Numbered from the stretch's first letter, positions 1 to 5,238 are shown. The stretch is DNA of 6,067 nt from Candidatus Woesearchaeota archaeon (GCA_003694525.1 RFLK01000042.1:1-6067), one strand, 5' to 3'. Notes: generated by a model not told the origin, from the sequence alone. Numbers and translations are program-made.

Positions 1-103
1 GGTGAAACCCGAACAAGTTGGCAATTGCAAAAAAAGCGATATCAGCAAAAGGATTTTTCACAAGCCCTTGAAAATAAAGCAATGCTCTTTTCATACCTTT
101 CAT
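1..103 (-). CDS. Partial CDS, N-terminus of an unrecognised, possibly membrane, protein
   Basis: An open frame begins at an ATG at 103 and stays open for 34 codons to the left edge. The visible residues are MKGMKRALLYFQ, then a Pro/Ala/Phe-rich stretch ending in AIANLFGFH. The basic start followed by a hydrophobic run is compatible with a membrane or exported protein, but the fragment is too short to assign a family. An in-frame ATG at 94 is an alternative start. There is no Shine-Dalgarno sequence upstream, but a minus-strand TATA-like box lies about 29 bp upstream of 103, which fits a leaderless or nearly leaderless transcript. The gene diverges from the DEAD-box helicase. No function is proposed. 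Confidence 0.5.
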   Translation of the reverse strand, partial: MKGMKRALLYFQGLVKNPFADIAFFAIANLFGFH

Positions 104-127
104 TGAAGTCAATATTTGGCACTTACA

Positions 128-140
128 ATTTAAATATTTC
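128..140 (-). promoter_or_regulatory. Putative TATA box for the left-edge minus-strand gene
   Basis: Read on the minus strand the sequence is GAAATATTTAAAT: a purine-rich BRE-like start followed by an AT-rich TATA-like core centred near 132. Archaeal transcription starts about 25-27 bp downstream, so the start would fall near 105, almost at the ATG at 103. The surrounding region is AT-rich throughout, so a chance match is possible. Confidence 0.4.
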
Positions 141-171
141 AATTAAAAGCTGTCTTTGGTAAATTAAATAG

Positions 172-180
172 TTTATAAAT
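172..180 (+). promoter_or_regulatory. Possible distal TATA box upstream of the helicase
   Basis: TTTATAAAT matches the archaeal TATA consensus and would place a transcription start near 202. The box at 193-199 has a better BRE, so this one is either a secondary promoter or a product of the AT-rich intergenic region. Confidence 0.3.
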
Positions 181-184
181 AAAA

Positions 185-199
185 CCGAAACATTTATAA
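185..199 (+). promoter_or_regulatory. BRE/TATA promoter of the DEAD-box helicase
   Basis: CCGAAA (185-190) is a strong archaeal BRE and is followed directly by TTTATAA (193-199). Transcription would start near 220-224, giving a leader of about 100 nt before the ATG at 326. The first genes of the other transcripts in this window appear leaderless or short-leadered, so this long leader is notable. Confidence 0.7.
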
Positions 200-237
200 G
201 TGAATATGATGGGTTTAGTGTTGTAGACGAAGAGGCG

Positions 238-292
238 GAAAGGTACGGGGTGTTCGCACCCTGAAGGGAAGTGCCCTTACGGAACCTGATTC
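238..292 (+). promoter_or_regulatory. Candidate structured RNA in the helicase 5' leader
   Basis: This GC-rich island sits in an AT-rich intergenic region and can form three helices. P1 pairs AGGT (241-244) with ACCT (284-287) and may extend by GAA (238-240) with TTC (290-292) across a GA bulge. P2 is GGGTG (248-252) with CACCC (257-261), closed by a TTCG loop. P3 is AAGGG (264-268) with CCCTT (274-278) and a five-base loop. P2 and P3 are separated by only two bases, giving a compact three-way junction. It lies between the inferred transcription start and the ribosome binding site, so a cis-regulatory role is plausible, for example helicase autoregulation or a cold response. I do not recognise a known riboswitch class. 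Confidence 0.5.
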
Positions 293-314
293 TGATTATC
301 TTTCTGTCAACATA

Positions 315-322
315 GGAGTGAT
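315..322 (+). promoter_or_regulatory. Shine-Dalgarno site of the helicase
   Basis: GGAGTGAT closely matches the archaeal anti-Shine-Dalgarno complement GGAGGTGAT. The GGAG core ends seven bases before the ATG at 326, which supports that start. Confidence 0.8.
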
Positions 323-325
323 AGA

Positions 326-1519
326 ATGAAATTTGAAGACTTGAAACTGAAAGATGAAATAGTCAGAGCACTAGAGAGATTGGGCTTTCAAAGCCCCACT
401 GAAGTGCAAGAAAAAGCAATACCAAAACTGCTTGCAGGACGCGACCTTATAGTCAGAAGCAAGACAGGATCGGGGAAGACTTTTGCATTCCTCTTGCCAA
501 TACTAAACACCCTGAGCGAGAAGAGAGAGTTGCAAGCAGTAGTCCTTGCACCGACAAGAGAGCTTGCTCAACAAATAGAAAGAGAAATACACAAGATAAA
601 CAGGAAAGTCAAGACAGTCCTATTATACGGAGGCGTCTCAATAGGCCCTCAAATGGAAAGGCTTGATGCAGGAGCGCAAATAGCAGTTGCAACCCCTGGA
701 AGAATCCTCGACCATATGGAGAGAGGAACAATAGACTTTAGCAAAGTAAAATACGCTGTTCTTGACGAGGCAGACAGGATGCTCGATATGGGATTTATAG
801 ACGATGTTGGAAAGATACTCCAAGCAATGCCAGAAGAGAGACAGACAACCCTGTTCTCAGCGACGATGCCGGAGCAGATAAAATCCCTCGCATCAAGGTA
901 TATGAAGGATCCTGAAACCCTGATGCTTCAGCAGGATGAAGTATGCGTCAACAACATAAAACAAAGAATAATAGGAATGGACAGAAAGCAAAAACTGCCC
1001 GAACTGTTCAAAATACTAAAAGACTCCAAAGCAAAAAAAGTAATGGTCTTTGCAAACACCAAAAGCTGGACTGAAAGGCTTGGAAACATACTCTACAAGA
1101 GAAGGTTCAAAGCAACAAGCATACACTCAGGACTCTCGCAAAACAAGAGAAACCGAGTGATCAGAGACTTCAACTCAGGCAGGTACAACATACTCGTCGC
1201 AACAGACGTTGCCGCAAGAGGCCTGCACATAGAAGGAGTCACCCACGTCGTCAACTACGACATACCAAGAAACCCGAAAGATTACGTGCACAGGATAGGA
1301 CGAACGGGAAGGGCAGGTCGCAGCGGCGATGCCATAACCTTCGTAACCCAAATAGACCAGCACCTCCTGCGCTCTGTCGAATCAGAAATAAACACAAGGT
1401 TTGAAGTCGAAACCATAGGAGAGCAAAACTTTCAAGCAGATACCCAGGTGCAAATACAGCCAAGAGCCCAATCATACAGCGAAGCGGGAGCTTGCGGAGA
1501 TGACTGGGGGCTTGATTAA
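326..1519 (+). CDS. DEAD-box ATP-dependent RNA helicase
   Basis: This is a complete 397-residue superfamily 2 RNA helicase that unwinds short RNA duplexes using ATP, acting in the cytoplasm in RNA folding, ribosome assembly or decay. All core motifs are present in order: Q motif around F21-P33 with Q28, Walker A SKTGSGKT (45-52), PTREL (76-80), GG (102-103), TPGR (123-126), DEAD (147-150), SAT (178-180), VFANT (241-245), ATDVAARG (292-299) and HRIGRTGRAG (322-331). The two RecA-like domains join near residue 205. The tail after about 360 is short and polar, with no recognisable RNA-binding domain, so this is a minimal helicase of ordinary family length. It is transcribed alone from a BRE/TATA promoter with a long, foldable leader. 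Similar archaeal helicases are often cold-responsive; that role is inference here. Confidence 0.95.
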   Translation: MKFEDLKLKDEIVRALERLGFQSPTEVQEKAIPKLLAGRDLIVRSKTGSGKTFAFLLPILNTLSEKRELQAVVLAPTRELAQQIEREIHKINRKVKTVLLYGGVSIGPQMERLDAGAQIAVATPGRILDHMERGTIDFSKVKYAVLDEADRMLDMGFIDDVGKILQAMPEERQTTLFSATMPEQIKSLASRYMKDPETLMLQQDEVCVNNIKQRIIGMDRKQKLPELFKILKDSKAKKVMVFANTKSWTERLGNILYKRRFKATSIHSGLSQNKRNRVIRDFNSGRYNILVATDVAARGLHIEGVTHVVNYDIPRNPKDYVHRIGRTGRAGRSGDAITFVTQIDQHLLRSVESEINTRFEVETIGEQNFQADTQVQIQPRAQSYSEAGACGDDWGLD

Positions 1520-1531
1520 AGCCCCTTATTT
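1507..1531 (+). terminator. Possible hairpin terminator after the helicase
   Basis: GGGGCTT (1507-1513) pairs perfectly with AAGCCCC (1519-1525) around a five-base loop, followed by TTATTT (1526-1531). The stem overlaps the helicase stop codon and ends one base before the stop codon of the convergent gene. A T6 run at 1551-1556, inside the 3' end of the opposing gene, is a second candidate termination signal on this strand, since archaeal RNA polymerase often stops at U-tracts. Confidence 0.45.
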
Positions 1532-1861
1532 GCACCTAATCTGAGAGAGCTTTTTTCCAAAAGCATCAAGCTCTGCGTGAAGCTTCTTGACAGCCTCTCT
1601 TGGAAGGCCATACTCGGTCTTGAATACGGCAAGCCAGTTCTTAGTATTTCTCAACTCATCTGCTACAGGCTTCATAGAATCGGCAAGCACGTGGCCCTGC
1701 CTGCACTCGATACCATCCATCGCCTTTCCTATCTTCTGAACCTCCTTCAAAAGAGTCCTGTAAGCCTCTCTTGGAAGGTCGTACTCTGTCTTGAAAACAG
1801 CAAGCCAATTCATAATATCGCGCAACTTATCAGTTGCAGAACGTATCTTCTTCAATTTCAT
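1526..1861 (-). CDS. Unrecognised 111-residue protein with two tandem Trp-motif units
   Basis: I do not recognise a family. The protein is small, basic and predicted mostly helical, with no signal peptide or membrane segment. It consists of two units offset by 57 residues (about 6-54 and 63-111). In an ungapped alignment 24 of 49 positions are identical. Each unit holds the core NWLAVFKTEY-x-LPREA (18-33 and 75-90) and ends in a conserved Ile-x-Cys (51-53 and 108-110). The start is supported by AGAGGTG (1867-1873) five bases before the ATG and by a TATA-like box upstream. The gene follows L10e by 56 bp on the same strand and converges on the helicase with a six-base gap between stops. The preserved repeat and good initiation signals argue for a real gene; a paired helical scaffold or nucleic-acid-binding role would be guesswork. 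Confidence 0.8.
   Translation of the reverse strand: MKLKKIRSATDKLRDIMNWLAVFKTEYDLPREAYRTLLKEVQKIGKAMDGIECRQGHVLADSMKPVADELRNTKNWLAVFKTEYGLPREAVKKLHAELDAFGKKLSQIRCK
1592..1640 (-). repeat. Repeat unit core, C-terminal copy of the duplicated motif
   Basis: This 49-base stretch matches 1763-1811 at 43 of 49 positions without gaps. It encodes the second NWLAVFKTEY-G-LPREA core of the tandem-unit protein. Flanking DNA is much less similar, so similarity is concentrated on the core. Confidence 0.85.
1763..1811 (-). repeat. Repeat unit core, N-terminal copy of the duplicated motif
   Basis: This is the partner of 1592-1640, offset by 171 bp (57 codons), and encodes the first NWLAVFKTEY-D-LPREA core. 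Several of the six base differences are silent, so the protein core is even more alike than the DNA. Confidence 0.85.
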
Positions 1862-1897
1862 ATGAACACCTCTTTCACCAAAACAAGCTAAAACAGA

Positions 1898-1913
1898 TTA
1901 ATAAATGTTTGCG
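1898..1913 (-). promoter_or_regulatory. Putative promoter of the tandem-unit protein gene
   Basis: Read on the minus strand, CGCAAACATTTATTAA resembles the helicase promoter, which has CGAAACATTTATAA. The TATA-like core is centred near 1902, so transcription would start near 1876. That gives a leader of about 15 nt containing the Shine-Dalgarno site at 1867-1873. The box lies in the 56-bp gap after the L10e stop, so the gene can be transcribed independently of L10e. Confidence 0.5.
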
Positions 1914-1917
1914 AACC

Positions 1918-2445
1918 TTAAGCCCTTGCAAGCTCCTTGACAACAACAGAACACTTCAAAGGCAACTTGTGCGCCGCAGCCCTCAAGGCATTTTTTGCAA
2001 GACGAACATTCTCCTTGCCAGTGCGAATAGTAATCATCTCCTGGCCATCGCGAACCTGAGCTGCAACACCAATCGGCTTTCCAAAAGAATGCTTCATACC
2101 AGTAGATAAACGATCAGCACCAGCACCCGATGCGAGAGGATTCTCACGCAAAACGTGATGAGGATAAAGCCTTATCTGCAAGAAGAAACCCTGCTTTCCG
2201 AGAACCTTCTCCATAGCCCTGTTAGCAGCAAGACGCGCACTCTCCAAAGCCTGCGACCTTATCTGAACGCAAGACTTTGCAACCAAGTGCACATTGAAAG
2301 GATAATCAAGCTGAGCCCCGCTAGTATAACGAGTGATCCTATTTCCGGGGCGAGCCCTTATAAAAGAGTACTTCTTAAACTTTGAAAACCTCGTATAAGG
2401 GCGCTCCACGCGCCTGTATGCGCAAAATTTCCTAAGCCTTGCCAT
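1918..2445 (-). CDS. rpl10e: Large-subunit ribosomal protein L10e (uL16 family)
   Basis: This is the archaeal/eukaryotic-type uL16 protein of the 50S subunit, which sits near the peptidyl-transferase centre and the tRNA acceptor arms. The 175-residue product starts MARLRKFCAYRRVERPYTR and carries the family signature region with SGAGADRLSTGM, SFGKPIG and VRDGQ in its C-terminal half; length is normal for archaeal members. The frame stays open upstream to an ATG at 2514, but that 23-residue extension overlaps the neighbouring stop codon and contains the promoter. A TATA box centred near 2471.5 lies 26-27 bp from the ATG at 2445, so I start there and infer a leaderless mRNA. The basic N-terminus with an AYRR-x-ERPYTR run resembles versions I associate with DPANN archaea; that is memory, not a search. 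Confidence 0.95.
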   Translation of the reverse strand: MARLRKFCAYRRVERPYTRFSKFKKYSFIRARPGNRITRYTSGAQLDYPFNVHLVAKSCVQIRSQALESARLAANRAMEKVLGKQGFFLQIRLYPHHVLRENPLASGAGADRLSTGMKHSFGKPIGVAAQVRDGQEMITIRTGKENVRLAKNALRAAAHKLPLKCSVVVKELARA

Positions 2446-2467
2446 AAATGCCTGAGACAAGCTTCGA

Positions 2468-2485
2468 TTTATAAAGCTTTCTTCT
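2468..2485 (-). promoter_or_regulatory. TATA promoter of L10e
   Basis: TTTATAAA (2468-2475) has its centre 26-27 bp from the ATG at 2445, with a purine-rich BRE-like AGAAAGC just upstream on the minus strand. This predicts transcription starting at the start codon. A second TATA-like TTTAAATA at 2488-2495, within the adjacent inverted repeat, would give a leader of about 20 nt and is less likely. Confidence 0.7.
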
Positions 2486-2508
2486 GGTTTAAATATGAAA
2501 GCCAGAAG
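2481..2508. repeat. Inverted repeat between the regulator stop and the L10e promoter
   Basis: CTTCTGG (2481-2487) is perfectly complementary to CCAGAAG (2502-2508). Pairing continues inward as TTT (2488-2490) with AAA (2498-2500) across one bulged base, leaving a seven-base loop. It begins three bases after the stop of the membrane regulator gene and directly abuts the BRE of L10e. It could be a transcript-end hairpin for the regulator or a protein-binding operator for L10e; the sequence alone does not decide. Confidence 0.5.
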
Positions 2509-2510
2509 GT

Positions 2511-3506
2511 TCACGACTCTACTTCTTTTTTCAAGACAATCCTGTAATTGCGGCCTATCTTCTCTCGCTCAACAATTCCCTTGTGAGCAAGACTGCTCAT
2601 AATGGCAGATACTTTTGATTTTGACCAATCAAGGCTCTTGCAGACAGCTTTCTGATTCACAGGGCCTTTTGACCTCCTAAGCTCACCTATAACCTTCAAC
2701 TCGTCGGGAGTCAGAAGACTCTTTGGAATGAAAGGCAGATCAGTTTCCCTGAACCTTTTCAAGTAATACTTGTGCAAAACAAAACCTGCGATTGCCCCAG
2801 TCAGAAGTGACATAAGCATCAAAAACCACACAATACCTTCCCGCACCTCATCAGCCAACTCTGTTGCAAGGGACTCTTTGCTCTCTTCCTTCTCAAACCT
2901 TACTAAGAACAACTGAGGCAGACGAGGGCTTGATAGTTTCCACTCAACTCCTATCTGCCGCCCATTGGTCTGTATCTTGTAAGGGACCGGGACAATCGAA
3001 GGGCTTTTCTTGTCCGAAATCAAATAATAGCCCTGGGGCAAGGCGACAAAATAGGTCAGCTCATCAAGATCAACATCTGATGAGATGGCCCTTTCAAATT
3101 CCTCGTCGTCCCTCTCTAGCCTGTATGAGTATGAGAAGGCAATATTGCAGGATGAACAGCCTAGAGGAACCACCATAGACCCGTTCAAGACTTCAGCATC
3201 CCTGCCATCTATCTTCGCCCTTTCGACATCGTAAGGCACAGGCCAGAAAATCTCTTTTGCAGAGCTGTTTGATAATGTGAGATTCACGCTCTCAAAGACG
3301 GTGAAGTCGCGAGCTATGATGGATTGGATAGTTGCGTAATTGCCAGTGCGGGCCGCAATTGATGCTTGAGAGAACAAAGTTAATCCTGCTAAAAGAAGCA
3401 AAAAAAAGGCGATTTTGGAAAGATGGGAAAAACGATGGTTCTGAACTGTTTCAAACCTCTTTTTTTCGACGATATTCTTGTTTTCTGAATTATTGTAATA
3501 TCGCAT
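2511..3506 (-). CDS. Membrane-anchored winged-helix transcriptional regulator
   Basis: The 331-residue product reads as a one-component membrane regulator. Residues 31-50 form a hydrophobic signal/anchor helix ending in an Ala-rich possible cleavage site. Residues about 55-215 form an extracytoplasmic, probably beta-rich domain with two close cysteines, GCSSC (C117, C120). Residues 224-245 form a second membrane helix, followed by a basic patch. Residues about 264-328 form a winged helix-turn-helix, with DWSKSKVSAIMSSLAHKGIV as the recognition region and REKIGRNYRIVL as the wing, as in many archaeal membrane-tethered regulators. The only other cysteine is C289. I start at 3506, not the frame's first ATG at 3602, because a TATA box is centred 27-28 bp upstream. 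The gene is divergent from the ferredoxin operon and shares its promoter, so that operon is the likely target. The signal sensed is unknown. Confidence 0.8.
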   Translation of the reverse strand: MRYYNNSENKNIVEKKRFETVQNHRFSHLSKIAFFLLLLAGLTLFSQASIAARTGNYATIQSIIARDFTVFESVNLTLSNSSAKEIFWPVPYDVERAKIDGRDAEVLNGSMVVPLGCSSCNIAFSYSYRLERDDEEFERAISSDVDLDELTYFVALPQGYYLISDKKSPSIVPVPYKIQTNGRQIGVEWKLSSPRLPQLFLVRFEKEESKESLATELADEVREGIVWFLMLMSLLTGAIAGFVLHKYYLKRFRETDLPFIPKSLLTPDELKVIGELRRSKGPVNQKAVCKSLDWSKSKVSAIMSSLAHKGIVEREKIGRNYRIVLKKEVES

Positions 3507-3521
3507 AGTTTCAATGGTTTG

Positions 3522-3546
3522 CAGAGATTCTTTAAATAGCTTATCG
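3522..3546. promoter_or_regulatory. Shared bidirectional TATA element
   Basis: The palindrome TTTAAA (3531-3536) is centred at 3533.5. That is 27.5 bp from the regulator ATG at 3506 and 28.5 bp from the ferredoxin ATG at 3562. On the plus strand it extends to TTTAAATA, a consensus archaeal TATA box. No other convincing TATA box is present in this 55-bp gap, so one element probably serves two divergent, leaderless genes. Purine-rich BRE-like bases flank both sides (CAGAGA on plus, GATAAG on minus). Confidence 0.65.
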
Positions 3547-3561
3547 ATTGTAGAGAGTCCC

Positions 3562-3804
3562 ATGGCAAAATACAAAATAAAATTCAAACGGAGCGAGTGC
3601 ATAGGCGCTGCAGAGTGCGAGGCAATATCGCCAGATCTGTGGAAAGTCCAGAGCGACGGGATTGCAAGCCTAAAGGGAGCAAAAGAGATTGCCGATGGCT
3701 GGTTCGAGCTTGAAATAACTCAAGAGCAGTTTGAGCTTCAAGAGAAAGTGGCCGGAAGCTGTCCTGCGGGGTGCATTAAAATTGAAAGATGCGATACTGA
3801 TTAG
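3562..3804 (+). CDS. Small ferredoxin, three-cysteine type, probably [3Fe-4S]
   Basis: This 80-residue soluble protein has the layout of single-cluster ferredoxins: CIGAAEC (C13, C19) near the N-terminus, a middle segment DLWKVQSDGIASL, and SCPAGCIKI at the end (C67-P68). The position usually holding the second cluster cysteine is A16, as in the [3Fe-4S] ferredoxins that serve P450 systems; the CP of the first motif is replaced by SP (S23-P24). C71 and C77 are extra cysteines. I start at 3562, not the earlier in-frame ATG at 3514, because the TATA box lies inside that extension and 26-29 bp from 3562, giving a leaderless mRNA. It is the first gene of the operon and overlaps the oxidoreductase gene, so it is the likely electron partner of that enzyme. 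Confidence 0.88.
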   Translation: MAKYKIKFKRSECIGAAECEAISPDLWKVQSDGIASLKGAKEIADGWFELEITQEQFELQEKVAGSCPAGCIKIERCDTD

Positions 3805-4420
3805 AGCTGTTCAAGAAGCGAAGGACATAAAGCGATTTGACATAGAATGCCCGGGATTTGAATACAAGTGCGGACAGTACGTGATGATAGCATTTGCAGA
3901 CAAGCCCGATGAGAAGAGAGCGTTCTCGGTAGTGTCCAAAAAAGGCGACATAATAACGCTTGGAATCAAAAGGAAAGGAGAATTTACAAGCAGGCTATTT
4001 GAAGCAAAGAAGGGAACAAGGCTCTTGCTTTTCGGACCTTACGGGAAGTTCACCCTTCCCAAAGAGCCTGAGAGAATAGTGTTCATTGCAGGAGGGATAG
4101 GAATAACCCCTATACTCAGCATGGCATCCTCTGCAGATGCCAGAAACAAGACTTGCAACATATTCTATTGCGCAAAGACAAAGGAAGAGATGGCATTCTA
4201 CAAGGAGGTTAAAGCTCTTGAGAGGCAACACGAGAAAGTGAATTTGAGATTCACAAAACAGGGCGATAAGAGAATCAGCTGCGAGGATTTGAAACGCATT
4301 GAAGGATTCAAGGACTGCTACTTTTACATATGCGGCCCTCCGCCAATGATAGCTTCGTTGAGAGAACAGCTTGAAAAGAGCGGAGTAAACCCTGAGAGGA
4401 TAAGAAGCGAGAGGTTCTAA
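3782..4420 (+). CDS. FAD/NAD(P)-binding oxidoreductase, ferredoxin-NADP reductase family
   Basis: This 212-residue flavoprotein of the ferredoxin reductase-like fold should exchange electrons between NAD(P)H and the ferredoxin, or pass them to the membrane heme protein. An FAD-binding beta-barrel (about 1-95) carries RAFSVVS (46-52) and GPYGKF (85-90). A nucleotide-binding domain carries AGGIGITP (103-110) and CGPPPM (184-189), and the chain ends in SERF. There is no C-terminal [2Fe-2S] cysteine cluster as in PyrK-type subunits and no fused ferredoxin domain, so a separate partner is expected. No in-frame ATG fits; TTG at 3782 gives a normal N-terminus, has a weak GGGGTG nine bases upstream, and overlaps the ferredoxin end by 23 bases. 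TTG at 3731 would add 17 residues unlike the family. The direction of flow and NADH or NADPH preference cannot be read. Confidence 0.85.
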   Translation: MKDAILIRAVQEAKDIKRFDIECPGFEYKCGQYVMIAFADKPDEKRAFSVVSKKGDIITLGIKRKGEFTSRLFEAKKGTRLLLFGPYGKFTLPKEPERIVFIAGGIGITPILSMASSADARNKTCNIFYCAKTKEEMAFYKEVKALERQHEKVNLRFTKQGDKRISCEDLKRIEGFKDCYFYICGPPPMIASLREQLEKSGVNPERIRSERF

Positions 4421-5238
4421 TGGCATACGCAGAATTCAAGTTGTGCGGCGGAACATTCGAAGCGCAACTCAACGACGTATCACAAGAGATTGCAGAGCCG
4501 CTATTTGAAGAGCTAATAATGGAAGGGAGAAGGCTTGAGAGAATATTCAACCTGTTCGATAATCAGAGCGAACTATCAAAACTTAACAGCAGAAGAAAGC
4601 TGATAGTCTCAGACGAGATGGCCTTTGTCCTGAGAAGAGCGCTGTATTTCAAGACGCTAACCTGCGGGGCATTCGATGTTACAAGAGGAAGAGAAATACT
4701 TGAGAGAAAAGGAGTCAATAGAAAGTCAGGCAAGGAGAGAGGTAATGCAGAGATATTTTTGAGAGGCAACAAAGCAGCTCTTGAGGGCGATTTCATAATA
4801 GATCTTGGAGCCATAGCAAAAGGGTATATTGCAGACAGGCTTGCAGAATTTATGAGAGAGCGAGGAGTTGAGAGCGGGATAATAAATGCAAGAGGTGATA
4901 TGATCTGCTTTGGACCGGATGAGTTTGAGATAGAGATAGAAAATCCATTTGATGAGAGAAGAGTTATAGAGACCCTGAAAGTGAAGAACAAGGCAGTTGC
5001 AACCTCTGGGACGTACAGGCAGTTCTTCGGAAGCCTGGAAAAATCTCACATAATAGGAACAAAAGAGCTCATATCCGCAACTGCAGTCTCTGAAAGCCTT
5101 ACAGATGCGGATGCGATAGCTACAAGCCTGATGGTACTGCCATCTTTCAGGAGAGAGGACTTTTTGAGAGAATTCAAGGGAGCAAAGGCGATACTTGCAG
5201 AAAATGACGGCTCGATAAGCACATTGGAGGCGCAATAA
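4420..5238 (+). CDS. apbE: ApbE-family FAD:protein FMN transferase
   Basis: ApbE enzymes use FAD to attach FMN covalently to a Ser/Thr of target flavoproteins, with Mg2+. Family marks in this 272-residue protein include SELSKLNS (50-57), CGAFDVT (82-88), the flavin-site motif DLGAIAKGYIAD (128-139), INARGD (155-160), ATSGTYRQF (194-202), H210, and the metal-binding C-terminal TDADAIATSL (228-237). It is short for the family (commonly 300-350 residues), mainly because the N-terminal export region is missing: there is no signal peptide or lipobox, so it should act in the cytoplasm. The start overlaps the preceding stop as TAATG with GAGAGGT just upstream, so translation is coupled. No flavinylation site of the [ST]GA[ST] type appears in any protein of this window, so its substrate is elsewhere, most likely downstream. 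Confidence 0.9.
   Translation: MAYAEFKLCGGTFEAQLNDVSQEIAEPLFEELIMEGRRLERIFNLFDNQSELSKLNSRRKLIVSDEMAFVLRRALYFKTLTCGAFDVTRGREILERKGVNRKSGKERGNAEIFLRGNKAALEGDFIIDLGAIAKGYIADRLAEFMRERGVESGIINARGDMICFGPDEFEIEIENPFDERRVIETLKVKNKAVATSGTYRQFFGSLEKSHIIGTKELISATAVSESLTDADAIATSLMVLPSFRREDFLREFKGAKAILAENDGSISTLEAQ

Noticed and set aside
246..264. tRNA T-arm, suggested by GGGTG-TTCG-CACCC
   Set aside because: The loop is four bases instead of seven, and no acceptor, D or anticodon arms can be built around it.
201..292. C/D box guide RNA, suggested by ATGATG near 206 and CTGA at 261 and 287
   Set aside because: The C box is imperfect, there is no convincing C'/D' arrangement, and the hairpins occupy the places where guide regions should be single-stranded.
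1592..1811. CRISPR-like or mobile repeat
   Set aside because: There are only two copies, in frame within one gene and offset by exactly 57 codons, so this is an internal coding duplication.
1577..1891. Plus-strand open frame opposite the tandem-unit gene
   Set aside because: It is an antisense shadow: no promoter or ribosome binding site, whereas the minus strand has a Shine-Dalgarno, a TATA-like box and repeat units conserved at protein level.
2446..2514. Upstream extension of L10e to an ATG at 2514 (198 residues)
   Set aside because: It overlaps the regulator stop, contains the TATA box and inverted repeat, and is unlike the family N-terminus; the TATA box fits the ATG at 2445.
3514..3561. 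Upstream extension of the ferredoxin to an ATG at 3514
   Set aside because: The TATA box lies inside it, and ferredoxins of this type begin close to the first cluster motif, as with the ATG at 3562.
3507..3602. Upstream extension of the membrane regulator to an ATG at 3602
   Set aside because: It would overlap the ferredoxin coding region and include the shared TATA element; spacing supports the ATG at 3506.
3995..4426. Minus-strand open frame opposite the oxidoreductase
   Set aside because: It lies antisense to a gene with clear FAD and NAD motifs and has no initiation signals or recognisable domain of its own.
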